NCBI GenBank assembly: GCA_030639445.1
Contig: DAOWCR010000041.1
Location: 1-8,945, forward strand
DNA: 8,945 bases
Reading direction: 5' to 3'
Source: Dehalococcoidales bacterium
Lineage (GTDB): Bacteria > Chloroflexota > Dehalococcoidia > Dehalococcoidales > RBG-16-60-22
The notes beneath the pieces were generated by a model. The model worked only from the letters and a program-made list of their open reading frames with translations. It was not told where the DNA came from and did not search any database. How positions within the stretch are numbered: position 1 is the stretch's first letter; every line of letters starts with the position of its first letter. Positions 1 through 6,569 of this stretch are shown here, piece by piece. Position numbers and translations under genes: made by a program.

Positions 1-677
1 ATGTCCGCGTCGGCCGCCCGGCCGTCCTTTTTATAGTCGCCCTTGCAGAAGACCTCGATGAACTCCCAGGTGTATTTCAGATAGGGCATGCTCGGCTTTT
101 TCCAGCTGCCCCAGGCGGTATACTTGCAGTTGTAGTTGTGCTTTTCCCACATTATCTCCGCCTTGAACAGGAAGCCCAGTTCCCGGAGCTGCTGCGAGAT
201 AATGTGGTGCGTCGGCATATAGTCGGAGAACAGCGGCTGGACCACCACGCAGAGACGCCCGCCCCATTTCAGCACCCGGTAGGACTGATACCACACCTGG
301 GCCAGAGTGGCAAAATACTCCGGCCAGCTCCGGGTATCGCTATGATTATCATACTCGTCCAGGCCGAAGTTATAGGGCGGCGAGGTCACTATCAGGTCGA
401 CACTTTCCCCCGGCATCTGCCGCATGATTTCCCGGCAGTCGCCGCAGTAAATTCGATTAACGGCGAAGTCCGCGTCATTTTGACTGGACATTTTCGAGAC
501 TTCCTGCCCGCCCACAGGGCCAAGCCTCAGGCTCTTTTTCTCCCTTTTACCGCTCACTTTGGCTGCCCGCAGCTTCTCGCCGCACCGCCGACAAAACTCA
601 GCTTCGGCCGGGCTGCGCGTACCGCATTTCAGACAAATCCTGACCGCTGCTTCCTGCCTGATTCCACTCTTACTCAT
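1..677 (-). CDS. Zinc-ribbon DNA methyltransferase (N4-cytosine or N6-adenine), C-terminus cut by window edge
   Basis: Reading the minus strand from ATG at 677-675 gives 225 codons open to the left edge. Residues 15-32 form a zinc ribbon (C15-x2-C18-x10-C29-x2-C32), followed by a basic linker. From about residue 76 comes the start of a DNA methylase domain: IYCGDCREIM, then SVDLIVTSPPYN, with catalytic motif IV at T98-Y102. Motif IV ahead of the SAM-binding FxGxG motif is the beta-class order, as in small Type II or orphan methylases; FxGxG would lie beyond the edge. TSPPY occurs in both m4C and m6A enzymes, so the modified base is undetermined. An internal Met63 could start a shorter protein, but the intact zinc ribbon argues for the upstream ATG. 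The Shine-Dalgarno is weak (AGGT, 10 bases upstream) and the predicted leader is only about 10 bases. No endonuclease gene is visible, though one could lie off the left edge. Confidence 0.85.
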   Translation of the reverse strand, partial: MSKSGIRQEAAVRICLKCGTRSPAEAEFCRRCGEKLRAAKVSGKREKKSLRLGPVGGQEVSKMSSQNDADFAVNRIYCGDCREIMRQMPGESVDLIVTSPPYNFGLDEYDNHSDTRSWPEYFATLAQVWYQSYRVLKWGGRLCVVVQPLFSDYMPTHHIISQQLRELGFLFKAEIMWEKHNYNCKYTAWGSWKKPSMPYLKYTWEFIEVFCKGDYKKDGRAADAD

Positions 678-693
678 AATAATATTTACCTGA

Positions 694-722
694 ATTTTAC
701 ACGGTTTCGTGTAAAATGTCAA
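694..722 (-). promoter_or_regulatory. Sigma-70 promoter of the methyltransferase gene
   Basis: On the minus strand TTGACA (722-717, a perfect -35) is followed after exactly 17 bases by TAAAAT (699-694, 5 of 6 to the -10 consensus). Transcription should start near 687, about 10 bases before the ATG. The helicase gene upstream ends at 741, so the -35 box lies 18 bases past its stop codon. The methyltransferase can therefore be expressed apart from the helicase. Confidence 0.75.
695..716. promoter_or_regulatory. Perfect inverted repeat inside the methyltransferase promoter, likely operator
   Basis: Two 9-base arms, TTTTACACG (695-703) and CGTGTAAAA (708-716), are separated by 4 bases. The repeat fills the spacer and covers five of the six -10 bases, so a dimeric protein bound here would block RNA polymerase. 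It is a poor intrinsic terminator for the helicase transcript because the stem is AT-rich and no U-run follows. The binding protein is unknown. The site does not resemble the GACT/AGTC boxes of classic restriction-modification controller proteins. Confidence 0.55.
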
Positions 723-740
723 TAGTTTTTAAATAAAATT

Positions 741-2924
741 TTATTCCACCTTCTCCAGCCTGGCGAAGCTTAACAGGAGCTTTTTCACCCCCGCCCCGTC
801 AAAAGCCACCACCGCCTCGGCGTCATCCTTCACCGGCCGGCAGCTCACCACCACGCCGTCGCCAAACTGGGCATGCCGGACGTGGTCGCCCGCCTTCAGT
901 TCGGGAACCGCCGTTACCTCCGCCGGGGCCCGGTTCCAGGCATACACCGCGTCGGCTACCCGGCGGTCCTCTCCTGCCCACAGGTCGCCACCGGTAACCA
1001 GGTGCGACGGTATGTCCCGCAGAAAACGCGACGGGCTATTCACCCGGCTGCTCCCCATCAGGCTGCGGCGAAAGGCCCGCACCAGATAGACCCGCTGCTT
1101 GGCCCGGGTCACCCCGACGTAGCACAGTCGCCTCTCTTCTTCCATCTGGTCCGGGTCGTCAAACGACCGGAAATGGGGCAGGACGCCTTCCTCCATGCCG
1201 ACGATGAACACCGCCGGGAACTCCAGCCCCTTGGCCTGGTGCAGGGTAATCAGGGTTGCCATGTCCGCGCCTTCCTCATAGCCGTCAATATCCGATACCA
1301 GGGCCGCCCCCTCCAGAAAAGCGGTCAGGCCTTCGTCCGGGCTCAGGTCGCGGTATTCCCGGGCGACGGTGCGCAGCTCCAGGACATTCTCCCAGCGCTC
1401 CTCCCCACCCACCTCACCCAGGATGTATTCCCGGTAGCCGGAGCTGGCCACTACCAGGTCGAACAAATCAACCAGGTCCAGCTCCCGGCGGCGGGCCATA
1501 AACCCCTCCATCATTTTCACAAAGCCGGTTAACGAACGGGTAATGTGAGAGCGGAAGGGCGACTGAGGCGCAACGTCTTCCCCCTCCTGCCCGACGAGCA
1601 TCGGCAGTGCCTGGTATTCCGGGACTCCCCGGGAACTGGCCCACTGCGCCAGTTCGTCCAGCGTCCGCTGCCCGATGCCGCGCGGGGGGATATTGATGAT
1701 GCGCCGCAGGCTGACACTGTCGCCGGGGTTCTGGATGAGACGGAGGTAGGCCAGAACATCCTTGACCTCCCGCCGCTCGTAGAAACGGGTGCCGGCGACC
1801 AGTTTATAGGGCACTCCGTAACGGAGAAAGGTCTCCTCGATGATTCTCGACTGCGCATTGGTGCGGTACATTATGGCGCAGTCGCCCCGCCTGACCTCTC
1901 CCCGACTCACCAGCTGCTCCACCTCGTTCACCACGAACTGGGCTTCCTCCTGCTCGGTATAGGTCTCAATAACGGCCACGGGCACCCCCGGTTCGTTCTC
2001 GGTCCACAGGTCTTTGGGCTTGCGCTGCTGGTTGGCGGAAATGATATGGCTGGCCGCCTCCAGAATCATCCCGGTCGAGCGGTAGTTCTGCTCCAGCAGG
2101 ATTATCTTGGCCTCGGGATAGTCCTTCTCAAAGTTAAGGATATTGCGCAGGTCGGCGAACCGCCAGGCGTAAATCGACTGGTCGGGGTCGCCGACCACGC
2201 AGATATTGCGGTACTTTCCGGCGAGCAGCTTCACCAGCTCGTACTGCATCAGGTTGGTGTCCTGGAACTCGTCCACCTGGAGGTGCCGGTAGCGCGACTG
2301 GTATCGGGATAATACCTCGGGGCTCTGCCGGAACAACTGCACCGCCTTCATCAGCAAATCGTCAAAGTCCAGGGCGTTGCTCTCGGTAAGCATCTGCTGG
2401 TAGCGCTCGTAGACGCGCTGGGCCACTTCTTCGAAATAGCTGTGGGTATGCTGGAGATAGTCGGCTGGGGTCCACAAGCGGCTCTTGGCGGCGGTAATGG
2501 CCGACTGTATTGCCCGGGGAGCATACTGCTTGGGGTCGAGACCGACCCCCTGAAGACTCCGCTTAATCAGGCTTATCTGGTCATCGTCATCGTAGATGAC
2601 AAACCCGGAATCAACGCCAATGGCTTTACCGTCCCGGCGCAGGATACGGGCGCAGATGGCGTGGAAGGTGCCGATGGTCAGCTCCCCGACCGCGCCGCGG
2701 GCCAGCCGGTGCAGCCTCTCCACCATCTCCCGGGCGGCTTTGTTGGTGAAGGTAACCGCCATAATGTGGCGGGGACTGACCCCGCAGACCTTAATCAGAT
2801 AGGCTACCCGGTGGGTGATGACCCTGGTCTTGCCGCTGCCCGGCCCGGCCAGAATCAGCACCGGCCCGCTAATCGCCTCGACGGCTTCTCGCTGCGCGGG
2901 GTTAAGCTCGGCCAGAATGTCCAT
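741..2924 (-). CDS. pcrA: ATP-dependent 3'-5' DNA helicase, PcrA/UvrD family
   Basis: This 727-residue protein is a full-length superfamily 1A helicase, which unwinds DNA in repair and removes protein obstacles. All main motifs are present: Q-motif (LNPAQREAV, residues 7-15), Walker A (AGPGSGKTR, K32), Ia (AVTFTNKAAREM), Walker B (VDEFQDTN, about 216-223), III (GDPDQSIYAWR, about 244-254), IV (LEQNYRST), V (LHQAKGLEFPAVF, about 558-570) and VI (LCYVGVTRAKQR, about 597-608). The last 55 residues (GDHVRHAQFGDGVV onward) are the Tudor-like tail that binds RNA polymerase in PcrA. Length and tail favour PcrA/UvrD over Rep. The ATG at 2924 has no Shine-Dalgarno in front of it and sits 6 bases after a -10 box, which points to leaderless translation. 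No clear terminator follows; the methyltransferase gene starts 63 bases beyond the stop codon. Confidence 0.95.
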   Translation of the reverse strand: MDILAELNPAQREAVEAISGPVLILAGPGSGKTRVITHRVAYLIKVCGVSPRHIMAVTFTNKAAREMVERLHRLARGAVGELTIGTFHAICARILRRDGKAIGVDSGFVIYDDDDQISLIKRSLQGVGLDPKQYAPRAIQSAITAAKSRLWTPADYLQHTHSYFEEVAQRVYERYQQMLTESNALDFDDLLMKAVQLFRQSPEVLSRYQSRYRHLQVDEFQDTNLMQYELVKLLAGKYRNICVVGDPDQSIYAWRFADLRNILNFEKDYPEAKIILLEQNYRSTGMILEAASHIISANQQRKPKDLWTENEPGVPVAVIETYTEQEEAQFVVNEVEQLVSRGEVRRGDCAIMYRTNAQSRIIEETFLRYGVPYKLVAGTRFYERREVKDVLAYLRLIQNPGDSVSLRRIINIPPRGIGQRTLDELAQWASSRGVPEYQALPMLVGQEGEDVAPQSPFRSHITRSLTGFVKMMEGFMARRRELDLVDLFDLVVASSGYREYILGEVGGEERWENVLELRTVAREYRDLSPDEGLTAFLEGAALVSDIDGYEEGADMATLITLHQAKGLEFPAVFIVGMEEGVLPHFRSFDDPDQMEEERRLCYVGVTRAKQRVYLVRAFRRSLMGSSRVNSPSRFLRDIPSHLVTGGDLWAGEDRRVADAVYAWNRAPAEVTAVPELKAGDHVRHAQFGDGVVVSCRPVKDDAEAVVAFDGAGVKKLLLSFARLEKVE

Positions 2925-2930
2925 TGTTTA

Positions 2931-2959
2931 ATTATAGCATTTCACCGCGTAGCTGTCTT
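2931..2959 (-). promoter_or_regulatory. Extended -10 promoter of pcrA, predicting a leaderless mRNA
   Basis: On the minus strand a consensus extended -10, TGCTATAAT (hexamer 2936-2931), stands 17 bases after AAGACA (2959-2954, 4 of 6 to TTGACA). Only 6 bases separate the hexamer from the ATG at 2924. The usual start, about 7 bases past the -10, would fall on or next to the A of that ATG. Confidence 0.65.
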
Positions 2960-3050
2960 ACCGGTTACGGACTATCCGGAAATAGCGACAAACCCCTGAG
3001 CGTGAGACAGGAAGTTACGATTTTAGCCGTGGCCTCAACCTTGGTGATAT

Positions 3051-3068
3051 ATGTTTAGTAAATGTTTA
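3051..3068. repeat. Two ATGTTTA direct repeats one helical turn apart
   Basis: ATGTTTA occurs at 3051-3057 and again at 3062-3068, an 11-base period. It lies in the roughly 215-base space between the divergent pcrA and the small membrane protein gene. Such phased repeats can be activator or repressor sites, but no good promoter hexamers are placed around them, so this may be chance. Apart from these repeats, the pcrA promoter and a possible TATTAT -10 at 3113-3118, I see nothing in this intergenic region. Confidence 0.25.
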
Positions 3069-3139
3069 CCAATCACCCATGAATATTTATGACTCGTTTA
3101 TCCCTGGCCCAATATTATTAGTAGAGAAAGGAGATTACG

Positions 3140-3334
3140 ATGAGCAGAGAGTTAAGTTTAAGCAAAATTTTGGGGGTATTATTCGGTATCGGGGGAATAG
3201 CCACTCTGGTATTCACGTGGGTACAGGTAATGCCCACGGCTGAAGGAATCACGGTAACCTCCATCGGGTCAATAGGGGTCTTTTGGACGCTGCTCGGAGG
3301 GCTACTGTTAAAGTACAAGCGAGCCGACAAATAA
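3140..3334 (+). CDS. Small two-helix membrane protein, function unknown
   Basis: This 64-residue protein starts at an ATG with an excellent Shine-Dalgarno (AAAGGAG at 3127-3133, 6-base spacing), which is the main evidence that it is real. Two hydrophobic stretches, about residues 9-31 and 40-58, are joined by a short loop (PTAEGITVTSI), and the tail is basic (KYKRADK). It is rich in glycine, with GIGGIA and LLGGLLL packing motifs. The charge pattern suggests a helical hairpin with both ends in the cytoplasm. It has no cysteine or histidine, so direct metal or arsenite binding is unlikely. The gene lies 45 bases upstream of the arsR promoter on the same strand and appears to be a separate unit. 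I do not recognise the family; a small accessory protein or a single-gene toxin-like peptide cannot be told apart from sequence. Confidence 0.75.
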   Translation: MSRELSLSKILGVLFGIGGIATLVFTWVQVMPTAEGITVTSIGSIGVFWTLLGGLLLKYKRADK

Positions 3335-3379
3335 GGTCCGGTACACCCCACCGAGCAGAATACTTTTCATTCTTACAAC

Positions 3380-3408
3380 TTGACACATCTCAAAAAAAGG
3401 TGTAATTT
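3380..3408 (+). promoter_or_regulatory. Promoter of the arsR-acr3 operon
   Basis: A perfect TTGACA (3380-3385) is followed after 17 bases by TAATTT (3403-3408), and an A-tract lies in the spacer. The expected start, near 3415, falls inside the adjoining inverted repeat. Confidence 0.7.
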
Positions 3409-3430
3409 ATATGCGGATATGTGCATATAA
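3407..3430. promoter_or_regulatory. Probable ArsR operator (inverted repeat at the transcription start)
   Basis: TTATATGC (3407-3414) and GCATATAA (3423-3430) are perfect 8-base arms with an 8-base centre. The repeat overlaps the end of the -10 box and the predicted start point. ArsR/SmtB repressors typically bind AT-rich imperfect dyads of this size beside their own gene. With arsR as the first gene, autorepression is the natural reading. Confidence 0.65.
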
Positions 3431-3457
3431 ACTTATACTTTGGTCCAGAAGCAAATA

Positions 3458-3822
3458 ATGCGTGATTTGATTCAAGTAACGAAGTCTCTTTCCGATGAGA
3501 CCAGGATCAGAATTATCAACCTGCTCCTGGAGAGAGATTGCTGTGTCTGTGAGGTTATGCAGGCCCTGGACATATCCCAGTCACGGGCTTCCCGCAACCT
3601 CGGCATCCTTCAGGATGCCGGTTTCTTAAAGGCAAAACGAGATGGGCTATGGATGGTCTATTCTATGGACTGGCAATCGGCAAATCACTACACCACCTCG
3701 CTGGCCAAGCTACTCATGGATTCCCCTCTCCGCAACGAGATATTGAAAAAAGACAAAGAAAGGCTAAAGCACACCAAACGGATAGGCCCCGGTTGCCGGC
3801 AGAAGCAAATGAAGAAAAACTG

Positions 3823-3823
<1 letters not shown>
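3458..3823 (+). CDS. arsR: ArsR-family arsenite-responsive transcriptional repressor
   Basis: This is a winged-helix metalloregulator of 121 residues from the ATG at 3458. The opening LSDETRIRIINLL is the standard ArsR helix. ISQSRASRNLGILQDAGFLKAKRDG is the recognition helix and wing. The inducer site is visible as C28-C29-V30-C31, matching the CxC of the ELCVCDL motif of E. coli-type ArsR, which binds As(III) or Sb(III) and lowers DNA affinity. A further cysteine, C113, sits in a basic tail (GPGCRQKQMKKN) and could be a third ligand. An in-frame TTG at 3440 would add six residues. I prefer the ATG because a weak AGAAG lies 6 bases before it and nothing like a ribosome site precedes the TTG. 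The stop codon overlaps the acr3 ATG (TGATG), so the two genes are translationally coupled. Confidence 0.92.
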
Positions 3824-4910
<1,087 letters not shown>

Positions 4911-4914
<4 letters not shown>

Positions 4915-4939
4915 TTTTGCCCGGCGTACTGGCTATACT
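4911..4939 (+). promoter_or_regulatory. Promoter of the SIMPL-domain gene
   Basis: TTGATT (4911-4916) overlaps the acr3 stop codon and is followed after 17 bases by TATACT (4934-4939, 5 of 6). The expected start is near 4946, giving a leader of about 39 bases. No hairpin terminator separates acr3 from this gene, so some read-through from the arsenic operon is also likely. Confidence 0.55.
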
Positions 4940-4984
4940 TTTCCATAACCACATTGTCAGAATTAATACCCGGAGGTAGTCAGC

Positions 4985-5764
4985 ATGAGATGGAAATTGT
5001 TACTGGCGACTGTTTTGACTCTGGTGGTCATAGCCACCGGCACTGTTGTCTGTGAAAGTATCGCCCCGCCGTCCACGGTTAAAGCACCGTCGGTGAGCGC
5101 CAGCCTGCTGTTCAGCCAGCAAAATACCGGCATCTGGGTTAGCGGAGAAGGGAAGGTCAGTGTTGTCCCGGACATCGCCATCCTGAACCTGGGGGTTGAG
5201 GCCCAATACACCACCGTGGCTGATTCCCAGAGCCAGGCGGCCACCGCCATGGCGGCGGTAATCGCCGAGCTGGCTAACTACGGCATTGACAAGAAAGACA
5301 TTCAGACCCGGCAGTTCAGCATCTACCCGATCAGAAGGTGGTCCGAAGAGAAAGGACAGGAAGTGCTCGTCGGCTACCGGGTGACCAATATGGTAACCGC
5401 CAAGGTCAGGAAAATAGCAGACACCGCCGCTATCATTGATGCCGCCGCCGCGGCCGGAGGTGACTTTATCAGAATCAACAGCGTCAGCTTCACCGTGGAA
5501 GACACCTCCCCCTACCTGGCAGAAGCCCGGGAGAAAGCCATGGCTGATGCCGAAGCCAAAGCCAAGCAGCTGGCCGACCTGGGTGACGTGAAATTAGGCG
5601 AGTTGACCTATGTCAGCGAGAGCGGTGGTCTCATGTCTACGGGACGTGAGGTTTTCCTTCAAGCACCAGTACCGGCACCGATGCCGGCGGCCCCGCCCAC
5701 ATCAATCAGCCCGGGGGAAACGGAAATCCGCCTCTCGGTCCTGGTGGCGTATAGTATTGAATAG
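4985..5764 (+). CDS. SIMPL (DUF541/YggE-like) extracytoplasmic protein
   Basis: This 259-residue protein begins with a signal or anchor segment (MRWK, then hydrophobic residues 5-22). C23 lies at the end of this segment, but TVVC does not fit the lipobox well because position -1 is valine, so a lipoprotein is possible but not favoured. The SIMPL domain runs from about residue 51 (SGEGKVSVVPDIAILNLGV) through GYRVTNMVTAKVRKI and AREKAMADAEAKAKQLADL to the end, with a proline-rich insert near residues 222-236 before the last strand. Relatives include E. coli YggE, linked to lower oxidative stress, and Brucella BP26, which forms channel-like oligomers; the biochemical role is unsettled. A strong Shine-Dalgarno (GGAGGT, 4972-4977, 7-base spacing) fixes the start. 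It has its own promoter and is separated from the riboflavin genes by a palindromic repeat. Confidence 0.9.
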   Translation: MRWKLLLATVLTLVVIATGTVVCESIAPPSTVKAPSVSASLLFSQQNTGIWVSGEGKVSVVPDIAILNLGVEAQYTTVADSQSQAATAMAAVIAELANYGIDKKDIQTRQFSIYPIRRWSEEKGQEVLVGYRVTNMVTAKVRKIADTAAIIDAAAAAGGDFIRINSVSFTVEDTSPYLAEAREKAMADAEAKAKQLADLGDVKLGELTYVSESGGLMSTGREVFLQAPVPAPMPAAPPTSISPGETEIRLSVLVAYSIE

Positions 5765-5768
5765 CAAC

Positions 5769-5829
5769 GAGGTTGTTTTTTAACCTCACCCCCTCTATCC
5801 CCCTCTCCTTAAAAGGAGAGGGGGATAGG
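5769..5829. repeat. Palindromic repeat, copy 1, possibly also a terminator
   Basis: Five bases after the SIMPL stop codon, GAGGTT (5769-5774) and AACCTC (5782-5787) form a small hairpin with a T-rich loop. A much stronger one follows: CTATCCCCCTCTCCTT (5795-5810) and its exact complement (5813-5828), a 16-bp stem with an AA centre. The core ACCTCACCCC followed by CCCCCTCTCCTT and its mirror recurs at 8792-8834, so this is a dispersed element and not only a local terminator. No U-run follows the long stem, so termination would be atypical. Confidence 0.8.
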
Positions 5830-5851
5830 TTTCCTAAAAATCTCCTAAATA

Positions 5852-5881
5852 TTGCACTTCCGGGGAAAGAGGTGCTAGAAT
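5852..5881 (+). promoter_or_regulatory. Probable promoter of the riboflavin operon
   Basis: An extended -10, TGCTAGAAT (hexamer 5876-5881), lies 18 bases after a poor -35 (TTGCAC, 5852-5857). The expected start is near 5888, leaving a leader of about 29 bases. That is far too short for an FMN riboswitch. Confidence 0.45.
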
Positions 5882-5916
5882 AGCAGTAATCTGGGCTGTT
5901 ATGTTAAGGAACTGGC

Positions 5917-6546
5917 ATGTTTACCGGGATTATTGAAGAGATAGGGAAAGTTAATGCGGCGGCGGCGGGCAGTCTCACTATTACCGCCCGCGATATCATG
6001 CCCGGCATCAAGCCCGGCGACAGCATTGCCGTCAACGGTGCCTGCCTGACGGTAACTACCTTCAATGCCAGTTCTTTTTCCGTTGATGTTATGCCGGAGA
6101 CACTGGCGCGGACTAACCTCGGTCGGTTCCACCCCGGGGACAGTGTTAACCTGGAACGGCCGGTAGTCCTGGGGGGACGGCTGGGCGGCCACCTGGTCCA
6201 GGGACACGTGGACGATACCGGGAAAGTGGCCTCGGTCACGTGGGACGGCGGGACCATGCTCATTGGCTTTGAAGCTCCTCCGGAAGTGATGCGCTTTACC
6301 GCGCCGAAAGGGTTTATCGCCGTGGACGGGGTTAGCCTCACCATTACCGATAAAGATAATGGCTCATTCCGGGTATCGGTGGTGGATTATACCCGGAAGC
6401 ACACCACGCTGGGCCGCCAACAGGTGGGCGACCCGGTAAACCTGGAAGTGGATATCACGGCCAAATACGTGGCACAACTGGGCCAGACCCACCGCCCCGG
6501 TATCACCGCCGATTTTTTACAGGCGCACGGTTTCCCGGTCGGTTAA
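5917..6546 (+). CDS. ribE: Riboflavin synthase, alpha chain
   Basis: This 209-residue cytoplasmic enzyme converts two molecules of 6,7-dimethyl-8-ribityllumazine to riboflavin and the ribitylaminopyrimidine. It has the family's duplicated lumazine-binding barrels. The first runs from MFTGIIEEIGKV to about residue 95, with GDSIAVNGACLTV (C43) and the family NLGRF segment. The second starts at GGHLVQGHVDDTGKV (about 89-103) and includes PKGFIAVDGVSLTI and DYTRKHTTLG. Length is normal and nothing is missing. The start is the ATG giving the conserved MFTGII, with AAGGA at 5906-5910 and 6-base spacing. It is the first gene of the operon; ribBA begins 23 bases downstream. The symbol follows Bacillus usage (E. 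coli ribC). Confidence 0.96.
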   Translation: MFTGIIEEIGKVNAAAAGSLTITARDIMPGIKPGDSIAVNGACLTVTTFNASSFSVDVMPETLARTNLGRFHPGDSVNLERPVVLGGRLGGHLVQGHVDDTGKVASVTWDGGTMLIGFEAPPEVMRFTAPKGFIAVDGVSLTITDKDNGSFRVSVVDYTRKHTTLGRQQVGDPVNLEVDITAKYVAQLGQTHRPGITADFLQAHGFPVG

Positions 6547-6569
6547 CTCCTTCGGGAGAAGAGGTAGAC

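Noticed and set aside
138..725. Long open frame on the plus strand
   Set aside because: It lies opposite the methyltransferase, which has a clear zinc ribbon and TSPPY motif; the plus-strand product has low-complexity, arginine/proline-rich composition and no recognisable domain.
732..745. AATAAAATTTTATT palindrome at the end of pcrA
   Set aside because: Pure A/T sequence overlapping the stop codon; palindromy is expected by chance and it would form no stable stem.
873..2312. Several long plus-strand frames opposite pcrA
   Set aside because: The minus strand encodes a full-length helicase with every motif intact; the opposite frames are by-products of GC-rich codon use.
3649..3822. Upstream extension of the acr3 frame into arsR
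   Set aside because: The extension overlaps the conserved arsR coding region, and ACR3 proteins begin near the ATG at 3823, which is coupled to the arsR stop codon.
5830..5916. FMN riboswitch before ribE
   Set aside because: None of the conserved RFN helices or loop sequences are visible, and the space after the palindromic repeat is under 90 bases.
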